Source: Saccoglossus kowalevskii
Lineage: Eukaryota; Hemichordata; Enteropneusta; Harrimaniidae
NCBI RefSeq assembly: GCF_000003605.2
Contig: NW_003107593.1
Location: 272,983 to 305,002 of the forward strand
Length of the DNA stretch: 32,020 bases
Direction of reading: 5' to 3'
The notes below the pieces were generated by a model, which worked only from the letters and a program-made list of their open reading frames with translations, did no database searches and was not told the DNA's origin. Below are positions 11,401-19,720 of this stretch, one piece after another (the stretch's first letter is position 1; the number at the start of each line of letters is the position of its first letter). Both the position numbers and the translations under genes were made by a program.

Positions 11401-14400
11401 CTCCAATAACAAACCGTTGTTGGCCTCAACGAACTACTTTAAACTAAATGCAGCAAAATAACATTACGTTGTGTTAAAAAGTATCCATCCGCTGATTGAA
11501 ACACACCGTACACTGTTGCTTTGATGGTCAGTTGATATGTGCATAGAATATTTGATACGCTTGTTTATTGGAGGAAAGTGTTTCAAAGACTAAATTGAGA
11601 GTATTGGCTTTCCGGCAAAAACTACAGCACAACTGAGTATCGCGTTACCAGAGACTGTGACGTTGGAGTGAGTGGGCGTTTCACACACTGAAGTGAAACT
11701 CTTTGCCGAGACTTCTAGTGTGCACTGATGATATCGAGACGTTATTGTTCACTAGTAGCAAAATTTGTTATGCTTGTAGAAACCTCCCAGTTCGGTAGCA
11801 GAGCGCCAGGCGCTGAGATACCAAGCACTGTAACAGCATCGTGCGCCCGTCAACATTAGAATTCACACAGTTAGCGCGTGCAATAAATTGCCACGTTATT
11901 CTGTTCTTGATATCTTTGAAGCATTTTTGCTTTGTCTTAAAAAAAGGTTGGTTTACCTTAGCTGAAATGTTGACTGGGTTGTCAAACTCAGCAAGCAAAT
12001 TATGCGTCCCTTTTTAATATTAGAAATTACAGCTTAGAATGAAAATAGTCTGCCACATACCATAATAATTCCCTTCATAGTCGCGCCCTCTCGCGACAAA
12101 GCGCTCCCAAGACGTTAATGAGCGAAATCAAGGTCGATATCTTCTTGATCTGTAGCCGTCTATTAATAATGATTATGTTTTCGTGTGTTTTTTTCTATAT
12201 TCTAAATGATAAAAGACTAGAAAACTAAACGTAGTTGTCGATTCGAACGACATTACTCGCTTATATGGGATACGTCCTTTTGACGACACGGATGTGCTCT
12301 GTCACTAAATAACACGGGTTATAGATTGGTATATTTTCAATTGCTTTGATTGATCTATGAATGAATGTTAGATTCACAATAAGACGGCATGGGACGACTG
12401 AAGATATTAATACTACATGCTTACTTTTATTCGTTTCGATTTATAACTCTTTCTCATTGAAAATTTCCGTGGGAGTCGCACATAATGGACTCCCGATTAA
12501 ATAAATGTGCACGTGTAACGTTTTCATTTTTTTTCGAGTTTTAATCAGAATTACCTTTTGCTCGTGTCTTTTTTTTGATTAAGTTACAATGCGTGTTACA
12601 GCCACGTACACTACAGGTCGACTAGTATTATATAACTATATGCACTCTAAAATAAAAAAAAACGGACTCTGAATCTACGATTCGTCGATTTTAAAAAAAA
12701 CGATGTAGCGTAAATCGTCCCTGTTATGTAATTTTCTCGTTTAGCTTCTGTTTTTGTAGGCGTATCCATAGCAACGCTGACGATTCCCCGTGCACGGAAA
12801 TGATTTGATTCATTTGGAAGAATGCACTGAATGTTATTATAGGTATTTTTGTTTCGCTAATATTATTATTATCGGAGTATACTGCCTGTATAGCGATGAC
12901 AATACACGACGCGACCTTTCTGTCTCCGTACCTCTGTTTCATTACAGACAAAAATATTATATATATTGTAATGGAATTTCAGAAATAGTTAGAAAAGGGG
13001 GGAGGTAACTTTAAATATGTGAGATTTAACTGATATTCATAGGTTTTGAGCGAAAAATGCATTTATATTCAGATTTTAAAATCTACGCCACAACAAAGAG
13101 CATTGTTCCATTTCCGAGATGTTTCTACTTTTCCCATTGATTTTGTTAGTGTATGTAAGAAATAATTTAAATTCATGTTTCCGACCCCCGGCGCTGAATG
13201 TTATTTATGGGCTGATTACAATTTTAAAGGTCTTGGTCTGTTAACATGGGATTATTACAAGTACAAGTAAAATAATGTGAAAAGAAACGGAAATAAAGCC
13301 ATCATGAGTTGTCGCATGAATGATTCTGCCTCGTTGATTATTCATGACAGATTACTAGTACATTCGCCAGTGTAATTCACTGAATACATGTTCTCAAACT
13401 GGCACACCTCGATCATTGAGGTACTTATCAGATCCCAAGAATGTGTGTCACGCAAATCAATGATCTAGCTTTTTCATTCACACCTAAATAAGGAATAGTA
13501 CAATTTACGATTTTCAGACTCTTTGGTTGCTTGGTAACTATGCGCGAGACAGTTTCGATCTCTTGGGCAAAATATAAAGTACAGGCATTGTGTTGTGGCG
13601 TCATTTGTTTACATTTTTGCCAACCAACATAAAATTATTGATAATGTCGCTCACTGATCATTAATTAACCAATGACCTGCCGTGACAAGGTTTCCCGTAA
13701 GTTGTCCTGTTAACAGGGACACATAGATGTATATTTAATATTCCAGCTCAGCGAACAACACCGTTGTGTTTTCGAGAGCGAATGACAGTTTTTGCTAACC
13801 AGCCACTGCGCACGTGTACGCGCCAACCAGTCACCGCGCACGTGTGTACGCGCCAACCAGTCACCGCGCACGTGTACGCGCCAACCAGTCACCGCGCACG
13901 TGTACGCGCCAACCAGTCACTGCGCACGTGTACGCGCCAACCACACACTCCAAACAGTGGCGGCGCTCTCACTTCCGTTCCTCTGGTTTCGGTTTTCACC
14001 ACTGTCACACCGTAATTTGCATATGTTCAGTAACCTGCATAAAAAATGTGGTGAATCACCACATTTTTTTTCAAACAAAGATTATATGCGTATAACCTTT
14101 ATGTCTTTTTACAAAATAAATACAGTGATGTTCATAAATAAGAAATCATCCAACAGAAAGTGTCCTAAGGTGTATACATGTTACTTTTGTACGAGACCTG
14201 TTTTTCAAAGTGGAAGTACATTCATGTTTACATGTGTGATGATTGGCTAAAGGAAACTTTCTGCTTTCGCATGTCAAAGTCTGTTTTACTTTATCAAAAC
14301 TACTTACACTAGTCTTGCGAAATCGCAAGATATAAATGAAGGGGAAAATGCGTGTGATAGCGAATATTCGAAGTTCATATACAAGAGCGGAATAACAATA

Positions 14401-17400
14401 TTTCAAAATTACTGCACAACACGAAGAGAATTCGAACGTATTTGATTAGGTTCTCTAGAACATATGCAAATTACGGTGTGGCAGTGGTGAAAACCCGAAC
14501 GAGAGGAACGGAAGTGAGGGCGCCGCCAGTGTTTGCCGCCAGTGTTTGCCAACCAGTCACTGCACAGGCGTACGCACCAATTAGTCACTGCGCACGCGTA
14601 CGCGCGAATAACGTAAAGTGCGATGGCCTATAATTACGGTTTTATTGGATAGGCGTATACTTATTTCATACATATCTTTTATTATTTGTAAACATATGTT
14701 TTTGTATAACGATCTACGGTTGGGTATGTCATTTCCATTTTTCAACATTTTATCAGCCTTAACAACAAAATACGCACATACGAATGCGCGTAAGCAGATT
14801 GCATCCGTTGACTGCACGCTGTAGCAATCTTCCACACGTTGCAAATAGATCATACGCGATAGATATTTATCTTCTCGTCACGTGTAACCAAAATCGTACG
14901 TAAAATTGCGCGCACGTGGAAGCTATCTGCTTTAAGGTAGAGATGCAGTTTACCTGACAGGTATTTTAATTAGTTAATTAGGAAACCAAGATGATCTCCC
15001 TTGTCCACAAAACTATATATTTTCAGAAAGCTTATTGTATGAATTTTAAAATTTTGTTAGTATTTTTTTTATGGATACTGTAGTTTGAAATATGCACAAA
15101 AATGTGCTTTTTTGGTCAAAAGTGATTTTAAAAAATAGCTTCTAAACCATGCTTCTGTTTCCTGTCAAAATTGGTTTACGGGCACATCTGTTTACTATGA
15201 AGAAAGTACCGTCTTGAAAACTGTCTACCAGTTGTCAATTTTGCAGGGCAGCAGCTCAAATTTCACTACTTCAAGTTTATGCATAAATTAACACCCATGC
15301 TAGTTGTCTGTACGATTGTTGTAACACTGTTCAACCAAAAACAATGCTCCGACGGCGTTTTAAAGATAAACACATTGTCAATCATTTGTGAAATTTTCAA
15401 AACAAAAGGTCAAAGCGTCTGGGAAATATTTTTTTTTAAAGTTCTGGGATGTGCTCTAAAAAGAAGCTGAGATAATTGCTAATTTGCATAACAATTCAGT
15501 CAGTGAGAAGTTTGCTAATGCTCATATTTAAAATGGCTGTAACAGTTCCAAATTTAAATGTATTATCGTTTTGTAAAAAGTTAAATATAGTGCATAATAT
15601 GGAGGTCCCGTCATTTCTTTTTTTCACCATTATTTTTGTACAACCTTGCTAAATCTTGCTAAGCATTCAAAAGAGAGAATGTTTGCACCTGTTATCTATA
15701 TTTTAAAATCGTCTTTTGAGTATGTTTCACTATTCACAATTCTACAAAATTTTAACAGTCTATAGCCAAGACTGTTTGGATGATAAAAAGCAAAAAAACA
15801 AAAATTTCACTCCAAAGTGCCCAAGAACCTGCATCTCCACCTTAAGCAAACAACCGCGAATGAATTTTGCCTTTAGTATCCTTCGTGTGTGCCAGGCTTT
15901 AGTGTGTCGTTCAACTTTATCTAAAATTAAATGGTTCGTCTCCGTCACGTCTTTTGGAGACGATGGAAAATTAATAACGTGACAACAAACATGTTTAATT
16001 CTATTTGACAGATTGATAGTCACTGAGCAAAAAGGGGGAGATCAATTTTAAGAAATTACCCCCAAAGCGCGCTTTATATATATATGGGCGATGGTCGATC
16101 AATATCTTTAAAAACTGCGAGTTAATTACTTAGACGTCGTGGTGCAAGAAAACTGCCTGAGAGCCCGCCACTAAGCCTCGTAATTAAATTCGTTGTTTGG
16201 CGTCCTCTGTGTGTAAATTTGGCTGATTTTTGCGAAGAAAGAAACACAGATTTTCCCATTAAAATAACAAAAGGTTTTTATTGAACATGTCTTTTTTCAG
16301 CAATTGTTGAAAAAAAAATGTAATGAATGTATGTATATGCATACAAACATACACTTGCAAAAGAGCCTTTTCAAGACAATATGAGACGATGATAGGCGCA
16401 GTATTCTCGGCAGGTAAGACTTTGGGGGGGGGGCATTTCTCATTCTAAGCTTACTTTCGCAATAAAAAGGCAATAAAAATATTAATATGTGCGAATTGCG
16501 GAGAATGTGTGATTAAATATGCAACTGAAACGAACCGCAACATTCAGACGCCCTGAACATGATTGATTATTAAATGATTAAGTACCTTTCAATGTCTGAT
16601 TTTCCGCTCACTGCGAGATCTCGCGTACTGCGTGAAAGGCGATGACCGAACGTTCTCAGAAAAATCCGAACGATGTCGAAATGCCGACTATAGTGAATGT
16701 GATACCCTCAATTCATCAAAATTTATCATCATCGAATGTGTATAGCACATAGCATTATTAAACGTGGAAATACCCTCCCCCCCCCCAAATACTTTCGCGT
16801 CTGTCGTATCTCACGCAAAGTTTCAGTTTGACGCCACTACGACGCAATGACCTTTGCTCATCCTGTTTGTACGTTCGACATCACGCATAAATCATGATTT
16901 TGCACATTGAAATCTTTGTTTTCACAATAAGTCCAAGACCACAACAAATGAATGTATTTACCACGAACAACAATAATTAAATGGAAAAAAAATGCTTTTT
17001 AATTATACATGTGAATTTGGTTTTATATAGTCTCTAATAGCAATATTGACGCTTTGTTCAAATATGTGTTTATTTATCGCATATACTCGCCTACAATTAA
17101 AATCTTTGAGGGGACGCAAACCACAAAAAAAAAATATTTATCACGGCCTAATTATCAATATTCCAGCCTTCCACCTATAATAATATGCTTTTTATTATGA
17201 TATGTGTGAACTTATTTTTATTAATCTGTTAATAATGTATGTGATGTCTTGGGTATGGCAACCAGATACACACATACACCTTAGTTCACGAGTTTAGCCA
17301 GGGAAGGGGGTTTTAGAATGACATTTAATAAATTCTTTCATTTGCGGTTACATAATAATGTCGATGATTCAGTGCATGTTAAATGTTTGTGGAAGTGTAT

Positions 17401-18257
17401 CGAGTGCACCATCACATCTGATGAAGCGTGGCGAACCACACAGAGGACGAAATTGCGTGTAGTTTGCTTCATACGCGCTGCGAGTATGATGACGCTGGTA
17501 ATACGCGCGTCAATATCAATATCATTATAAGCAATCAACCACAGTTGCGCATACACAATAAACAATGCGGCAACCTTGGCGCAGGTGCAAAGCAGGCGTT
17601 CCTACAGTCATTAGTTGTATTTGCACGTCGTATTTTGGTTCATGATTTGGAAAATTTATTATTGTGCATAATTATGTTTTGAACGATTCTTTGGATTCAC
17701 CTTTTTAATTTTGGGTAAGCATCTGATAATGTCGAACAATAGACGAGTTTCGAGTTATGGCGCCATCAGTTTTTGTGAGCCTATTTCTAGGTCGCGCAAT
17801 TTAACTGTTCCCGGCGTTATAATACGCTATCGAGCGTTTACGTAGCGAAATCACCACCACCCCTACGTAGACAAAATTGGAACGTTTTTTACTCTATAAC
17901 GTACAAGTTTCTACGGTAACGACGGAACTCAAAACTTAATCATGATTTTATGCGGTTATGAACTCGTACACCTTACAATAAATTTACATATCAACACGCC
18001 ATATTGATAACAAATATTAAACTGTATTGAAAACTTCCACATTGTACGTAAACACTAATAGACGACAAATAAACAACTTACTCGGTGCGTAATTTCTCGG
18101 CTGTGTATAACGTTTTCATGGCAACGAGTCCAAGAGTCTCATGTCTCCCAAGAAATAACTCGCCGTATGTTCCACTCGCGATGGGGCTAACTCGAGTTAC
18201 GGCATCAGCCTCGATTACAATGTCGCCGTGTTTCATGGCTGAACGAAGGGTGGCCAT
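1466..18257 (-). CDS. Gene A: RIPK-like pseudokinase fused to NHL propeller (spliced, whole gene)
   Basis: This gene was reconstructed from seven minus-strand coding segments: 18257-18082, 10694-10394, 8635-8472, 7662-7613, 5881-5726, 5294-5209 and 3096-1466. The first six total 933 nt, exactly 311 codons, and every junction has GT-AG ends and matching phase. Residues 18-311 form a kinase fold of RIPK/TKL type: glycine loop ASGTYG (27-32), VAMK with K48, a probable helix-C E65, catalytic loop HGNLKRDN (142-149), DFS (162-164), PPE (195-197), YSFGIVLWEL (213-222) and CWDVDPEKRP (270-279). A linker rich in Ser, Thr, Asp and Lys follows, then six NHL blades. The protein would be about 810 residues, without signal peptide or membrane span, so probably cytosolic. 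HRD is HGN, so phosphotransfer is doubtful. One frame change at 2603-2449 remains unresolved. The exon chain is read directly; the family assignment rests on motifs; the function is inferred. Confidence 0.85.
2465..2592 (-). other. Gene A: candidate 128-nt intron, or site of a one-base frameshift
   Basis: The linker frame entering from 3096 stops at 2449, while the NHL frame is open from about 2603 to 1466. They overlap for about 150 bases and differ by one missing base (or two extra). A donor after TCG at 2593 (GTATCA) and an acceptor at 2466-2465 would join them in phase, removing 128 nt. The acceptor has few pyrimidines, so the alternative is a lost base in one of the A or T runs of this stretch, with no intron. 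Confidence 0.4.
2593..3096 (-). CDS. Gene A, linker exon between pseudokinase and NHL domain
   Basis: The acceptor TTTTCGTATCTCTAG ends at 3097, and the exon opens in phase 0 with Ser-Lys-Asn, matching the phase-0 donor at the end of the 5294-5209 exon. It encodes 168 residues up to the proposed donor at 2592, or 216 if read to the stop at 2449. Composition is polar, with many Ser, Thr, Asp, Lys and Gln residues, no membrane segment and no recognised domain. It therefore looks like a disordered tether. RHIM-like or Death sequences, found C-terminal to the kinase in some RIPKs, were not seen. The coding assignment rests on the long open frame and the clean acceptor. Confidence 0.7.
3855..3868 (-). 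promoter_or_regulatory. CTCF-like core motif
   Basis: Read on the minus strand this is TCACTAGAGGGCGC, which fits 13 of 14 positions of the CTCF core consensus CCASYAGRKGGCRS. A 14-base match can arise by chance, and whether CTCF binds here is unknown. It sits about 40 bases left of the palindrome at 3896. Confidence 0.3.
3896..4114. repeat. Near-palindromic element, ~220 bp
   Basis: The left arm, including GAGATCTCGTTCATAGCGAG (from about 3906), is matched in reverse complement by the right arm ending at 4114, including GAGATCTCGTTCAGAGCG read on the minus strand. Pairing continues inward through TCATCGCG / CGCGATGA and TGCTCT / AGAGCA to a centre near the CCATGG at about 4017. It looks like a foldback MITE. 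No clear target duplication was identified. Confidence 0.65.
4389..4600. mobile_element. 212-bp MITE with TACTGTAAAACATG inverted ends
   Basis: The left end is TACTGTAAAACATG at 4389-4402 and the right end CATGTTTTACAGTA at 4587-4600, a perfect 14-bp inverted repeat. If the outer TA is the target duplication, the ends fit a Tc1/mariner-type non-autonomous element. The interior carries several TAGCGAAT motifs and no open frame of note. A related element lies at 4793-5158. Confidence 0.7.
4793..5158. mobile_element. Diverged TA-type MITE, interrupted by a nested TTAA element
   Basis: The left end TACTGTGAAATACTTT and the right end CATGTTTTACTATACAGTA resemble the ends of the 4389-4600 element, and both share the internal GCAATTTTAGCGAATT (here at 4823). 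The copy is longer because a 160-bp TTAA element sits inside it at 4871-5031. Removing that insert leaves about 205 bp, close to the 212 bp of its relative. Confidence 0.6.
4871..5031 (+). mobile_element. TTAA-flanked ~160-bp MITE, copy 1
   Basis: It begins TTAAAGCGGGATAGTCGTTA and ends with the inverted CTACCCTCCCGCTATAA; the right target site is mutated. It shares the internal CATTGTTTACAAACAAGCG and GGGACTCAATTCCCGCGC with copies at 10175 and 22825. TTAA target sites are typical of piggyBac-type transposition, but no transposase is present. The minus-strand open frame here is part of the element. Confidence 0.75.
5209..5294 (-). CDS. Gene A, exon 6: end of kinase domain and C-terminal extension
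   Basis: The acceptor TGATTTCTTTCAG ends at 5295 and the donor CTG|GTGAGT starts at 5208. It encodes the second and third bases of codon 283 (Asp), then residues 284-311, starting LHRHVDQEYNNVY and ending VLGLRTAL. This follows the CW...RP helix of subdomain XI. A Tyr-containing helical tail at this place also occurs in RIPK-family kinases. Both ends match the phases of the neighbouring exons. Confidence 0.8.
5295..5725 (-). other. Gene A intron, 431 nt
   Basis: Bounded by GTACGT and TTTCAG. It contains a short GATC-rich patch (ATCGATCGATCGAT) near 5662 and nothing else recognised. Confidence 0.7.
5726..5881 (-). CDS. Gene A, exon 5: kinase subdomains X-XI
   Basis: The acceptor TTATTACAG ends at 5882 and the donor GTACGT starts at 5725. 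It completes codon 231 and encodes residues 232-282 plus the first base of 283. The text HLISAVCQGSRPDLSSIPED, then CPTILSRIMQECWDVDPEKR and PPF, is a textbook kinase end: R-P, a turn, then C-W-x-x-x-P-x-x-R-P-x-F. This is the strongest single kinase exon. Phases agree with both neighbours. Confidence 0.93.
5882..7612 (-). other. Gene A intron, 1.7 kb, no other gene seen
   Basis: Contains a dispersed-repeat relative at 6376-6458 and otherwise AT-rich unique sequence. Open frames of 60-117 codons at 6718-7495 were checked; none shows a recognisable domain or adds a phase-compatible kinase segment. Confidence 0.6.
6376..6458 (+). repeat. Dispersed repeat, half of TTAA palindrome family
   Basis: The part from 6376 (AACAATGTATTTTACACG, then CGTTGTATACG) recurs at about 31292-31321 with one change. 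The part ending CGACGACCACCGCCCTTTAA is the same as the right end of the 87-bp element at 9420-9506. The copy thus links both families, but it lacks the matching left inverted end. Confidence 0.6.
7613..7662 (-). CDS. Gene A, exon 4: kinase subdomain IX
   Basis: This 50-nt micro-exon has acceptor TCTAATATTAG (ending 7663) and donor GTAAGT (from 7612). Joined to exon 3 it reads DIYSFGIVLWELVTGLESYP, the conserved DxYSFG...W helix F segment, with Ser214 split across the junction. Its length and phases fit exactly. It would be missed without knowledge of the family, as it is only 16 full codons long. Confidence 0.9.
7663..8471 (-). other. Gene A intron, 809 nt
   Basis: Bounded by GTAAGT and ATTAG. 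It is AT-rich, and no repeat or coding segment was recognised. Confidence 0.7.
8472..8635 (-). CDS. Gene A, exon 3: activation segment
   Basis: The acceptor TTTACATTTTCAG ends at 8636 and the donor CAG|GTAAGT starts at 8471. It encodes residues 160-213. It starts ISDFSITTVEAFF, where DFS stands at the DFG position, keeping the Asp. The loop carries a low-complexity stretch YSNDNNNKKRRSS (176-188), then SIIPPEFL where PPE stands at the APE position. It ends RPLDNVYDIY, continuing into SFG in the next exon. Phase 0 in, phase 2 out, agreeing with both neighbours. Confidence 0.9.
9420..9506. mobile_element. 87-bp TTAA-flanked palindromic MITE
   Basis: The left end TTAAAGGACGGTGGTCGTC and the right end (minus strand) TTAAAGGGCGGTGGTCGTC differ at one of 19 bases. 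TTAA occurs at both ends, as a target duplication would. The centre holds TTCGATATGGGACTAG and a second inverted pair. It is too short to encode anything. Diverged halves occur at 776, 6376, 9811 and 31292. Confidence 0.75.
9811..9875 (+). repeat. Diverged relative of the 9420-9506 / 6376 repeat
   Basis: The order is GTGTTTTACGTAACATGGGA, then GGGCGCTGTGTGACGACAGC, then GGCTTTAA. It matches the right part of the 87-bp element (GCTGTGTGACGAC) and the TTTTAC...ATGGG region of 6380-6415. Boundaries are approximate. Confidence 0.45.
10175..10339 (+). mobile_element. TTAA-flanked ~160-bp MITE, copy 2
   Basis: TTAA at 10175-10178 and 10336-10339 flank inverted ends starting AGCGGGG (left) and AGCGGGA (right, minus strand). 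The interior matches copy 1 closely, in the same orientation. It lies only 55 bases from the donor of gene A exon 2. Confidence 0.85.
10394..10694 (-). CDS. Gene A, exon 2: helix C to catalytic loop
   Basis: The acceptor AAATTGCAG ends at 10695 and the donor AAG|GTATAT starts at 10393. The first base completes Glu59, then residues 60-159 follow. Helix C (ELDRIEAQIKSL), PNLVPIHGF, hinge IVLDYMKHGSL, helix E MVDEMLAAMTYLH and the catalytic loop VVHGNLKRDNILIDDDFHVK are all in place. In the loop HRD is replaced by HGN, removing the catalytic Asp, while K146 and N149 remain. HGN also occurs in other known pseudokinase groups, such as receptor guanylyl cyclases, but the rest of the domain and the C-terminal extension point to RIPK/TKL. 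Confidence 0.93.
12083..12096 (-). promoter_or_regulatory. Weak CTCF-like motif
   Basis: The minus-strand reading TCGCGAGAGGGCGC keeps the AGAGGGCGC half of the core but differs at the left. It is listed only because better matches occur at 3855 and 22655. Confidence 0.12.
13793..13945 (+). repeat. 28-bp minisatellite with a CACGTG in each unit
   Basis: About five tandem units of the type CCAACCAGTCACCGCGCACG followed by TGTACGCG. Spacing is 28 bp except one 30-bp unit with an extra GT. CACGTG falls at 13811, 13839, 13869, 13897 and 13925. Two more diverged units lie at 14548-14605, beyond an inserted element. Open frames on both strands here are products of the repeat, not genes. Confidence 0.9.
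13951..14535. mobile_element. 585-bp non-autonomous element with ~78-bp inverted ends
   Basis: The left arm 13951-14027 starts CAAACAGTGGCGGCGCTCTC. The right arm 14457-14535, read on the minus strand, starts CAAACACTGGCGGCGCCCTC. Both continue ACTTCCGTTCCTCT and run on to CCGTAATTTGCATATGTTC with few mismatches. The interior has no recognised protein. Minisatellite units in the same orientation lie on both sides, so the element probably landed inside the array. A target duplication was not resolved. Confidence 0.8.
14041..14069. repeat. Perfect 14-bp hairpin inside the element
   Basis: AAAAAATGTGGTGA and TCACCACATTTTTT pair perfectly around one central base. It lies just inside the left inverted arm of the 13951-14535 element. 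Confidence 0.8.
14548..14605 (+). repeat. Two outlying units of the minisatellite
   Basis: CCAACCAGTCACTGCACAGG, then CGTACGCA, followed by CCAATTAGTCACTGCGCACG, then CGTACGCG. These are diverged units of the array at 13793, same strand and period, without CACGTG. Confidence 0.7.
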
Positions 18258-18288
18258 CTTAGATAATTATCGCTGATCCATGAATGGC
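18082..18288 (-). CDS. Gene A, first coding exon: start, glycine loop and VAMK lysine
   Basis: The acceptor TGCTTTTTCCACCAACAG ends at 18289 and the donor GTAAGT starts at 18081. Translation starts at ATG 18257-18255, in good context (AAG before, G after), with an in-frame TAA five codons upstream. Residues 1-58 are encoded plus two bases of Glu59. After ADAVTRVSP comes IASGTYGELFLG, a glycine loop with Ser in place of the first Gly, then GLVAMKTL with the ATP-contacting Lys48. The exit phase joins exactly to exon 2 at 10694, making the helix C TAEKLRTEELDRIEAQ. Bases 18288-18258 are 5' UTR. The domain begins about 18 residues after the start, so there is no room for an N-terminal domain. Confidence 0.9.
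18267..18281 (-). other. Short upstream ORF in gene A 5' UTR
   Basis: ATG at 18281-18279 followed by three codons and TAA at 18269-18267. It lies ten bases before the main start. Its effect on translation is unknown; four-codon upstream ORFs often permit reinitiation poorly at such short spacing. Confidence 0.4.
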
Positions 18289-19424
18289 CTGTTGGTGGAA
18301 AAAGCATTGACATTTATTGATAATCAACCAATGACACCGATAACCTCTTCATGACCCGAGCACGCCTATTTTATTTTAAAGAGATCTGAAAATCGAGGAA
18401 AAACAAGACTAACAAAGTTAATTCGTGTGCGTTTTTTTCTTCTTCTATTAAAAAAAAAATCTTCAAATGACAATAAGAAAAAAGACAATATATTTGTACG
18501 GGTTGGTAAACTCTATTGTTGGGCTCGACAATAAAACAAATGGTTTGGAACCGATGAATAGAAAACCACAAGTGGAATGTATTATTCAAACTCACGCCGT
18601 TGCATGAATACGTTTTTATTTCATTCTCAGTATGGTAACCTCGGCATTTTTGATTATTACATCTCGAATTCTTGTATATATACTAAAAACATACAAACAA
18701 AGGTAGTAAATATGACTGACATGCAGCAAACCACTTATGATTTGAAGAATATGCTCGCACACAATGATTTCCATTTCAATAAACTCAAATTTGATGTAGT
18801 TAATATAGTTTCACCTGGAGATGCTAATTAGACATATTTTCAAAATAAATATTCAATTCTGTTATGACAACATTAATATTTCATTAATATTCCACGAATG
18901 CTTTAAAAATATCGCTGTGAAATGTACATGTCTTGTTTCTATCACAGGCTGATCTTTGTGTAGATTCAAATCAATTAGTCCACATGCTTTGCGAAGTCGG
19001 GCACCTGTACGACTTCACTAGAATTATAATGGACGATGTCTGCTAGTTCAATAATACAATGTTTTATTTTGTAGTTGTTGTTTAGTGATTTACATCCAAA
19101 CGTCTATTAATAGTATACAATCTAAAGTACGTTTGTGCAAGCCTTGTACGTAGGCCACGGTACACTGCAGTGAACCGTGTGAGGATTTGAGAGATCTGAG
19201 CGAAACGTCGCGACTGCCACTACCCCTGTTACAACAGTGTCGTAAATATTGTGATACAAGTAGAAGTGGCTGGTTCCTCCATTGTTCACAACACACTAAA
19301 TTACACACGCAAGTAGTCGTTTTAACACGCCGCGTTTGGCACTAGATCGTTCCCTCTACTCTAAAGCACATGGTTGCTAAGGAAGCCATTTCTGTTTACA
19401 TTCCATATTTCCACGTTACCTTAC
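18289..19424 (-). other. Probable 5' UTR intron of gene A
   Basis: It runs from a strong donor (ACAGAG|GTAAGG at 19424) to a strong acceptor at 18289. There is no other feature except AT-rich sequence; plus-strand open frames of 74-84 codons at 18371-18831 look random. Confidence 0.45.
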
Positions 19425-19720
19425 CTCTGTGAAGCCGACAACAGCACGGTCTCGCCGATTTCAATTTACCGATCACCACAATCACTTTGCCTCAGTGTCC
19501 ACCGCCAGTGGTTCTTTACAGCTCCTTCACAATCACTTCAGGCCGTTCCCACCGACGTCACATGGCTAGCGTCCAACTCTCGGCATTGTCTGCCTCGTTT
19601 AGAAATCCTCAGTGCAACAAAGGCGTTCGCTCTCCTTTCGCTTTTACAGTGTCGTCGGCTATTCGCGATTCGTCGAGGTCAGTCGAGTGTATACGGATCA
19701 CGTGCTATGTTCACCTAGTA
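19425..19720 (-). promoter_or_regulatory. Candidate non-coding first exon and promoter region of gene A
   Basis: On the minus strand a GC- and CpG-richer stretch ends in the consensus donor ACAGAG|GTAAGGTAAC at 19425/19424. The exon start is not defined; 19720 is an estimate from where the CpG-richer composition fades. No TATA box was seen upstream, in keeping with a CpG-type promoter. Several upstream ATGs are present. The plus-strand open frames of 114 and 90 codons over the same DNA have no recognisable domain and probably reflect the base composition. Confidence 0.4.

Larger units (their letters stand above)
10695..18081 (-). other. Gene A intron 1, 7.4 kb, no second gene seen
   Basis: Bounded by GTAAGT (18081) and TTGCAG. 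Contents: a G10 run at about 11145, a CTCF-like weak match at 12083-12096, a CACGTG minisatellite (13793-13945) split by a 585-bp inverted-repeat element (13951-14535), and G- or C-runs near 16424 and 16772. The plus-strand open frame at 11014-11307 (97 codons) shows no known domain. A phase-compatible segment near 11945-12010 was considered as an N-lobe exon and dropped once the true one was found at 18082-18257. Confidence 0.65.

Noticed and set aside
11945-12010. Possible kinase N-lobe exon (phase 2 donor at AAG|GTAAAC)
   Set aside because: It fitted exon 2 by phase but had no glycine loop or lysine. The exon at 18257-18082 has both and joins exon 2 in exact phase.
13764-14250. Three overlapping plus-strand open frames of 83-152 codons
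   Set aside because: They are translations of the 28-bp minisatellite and the left arm of the inserted element.
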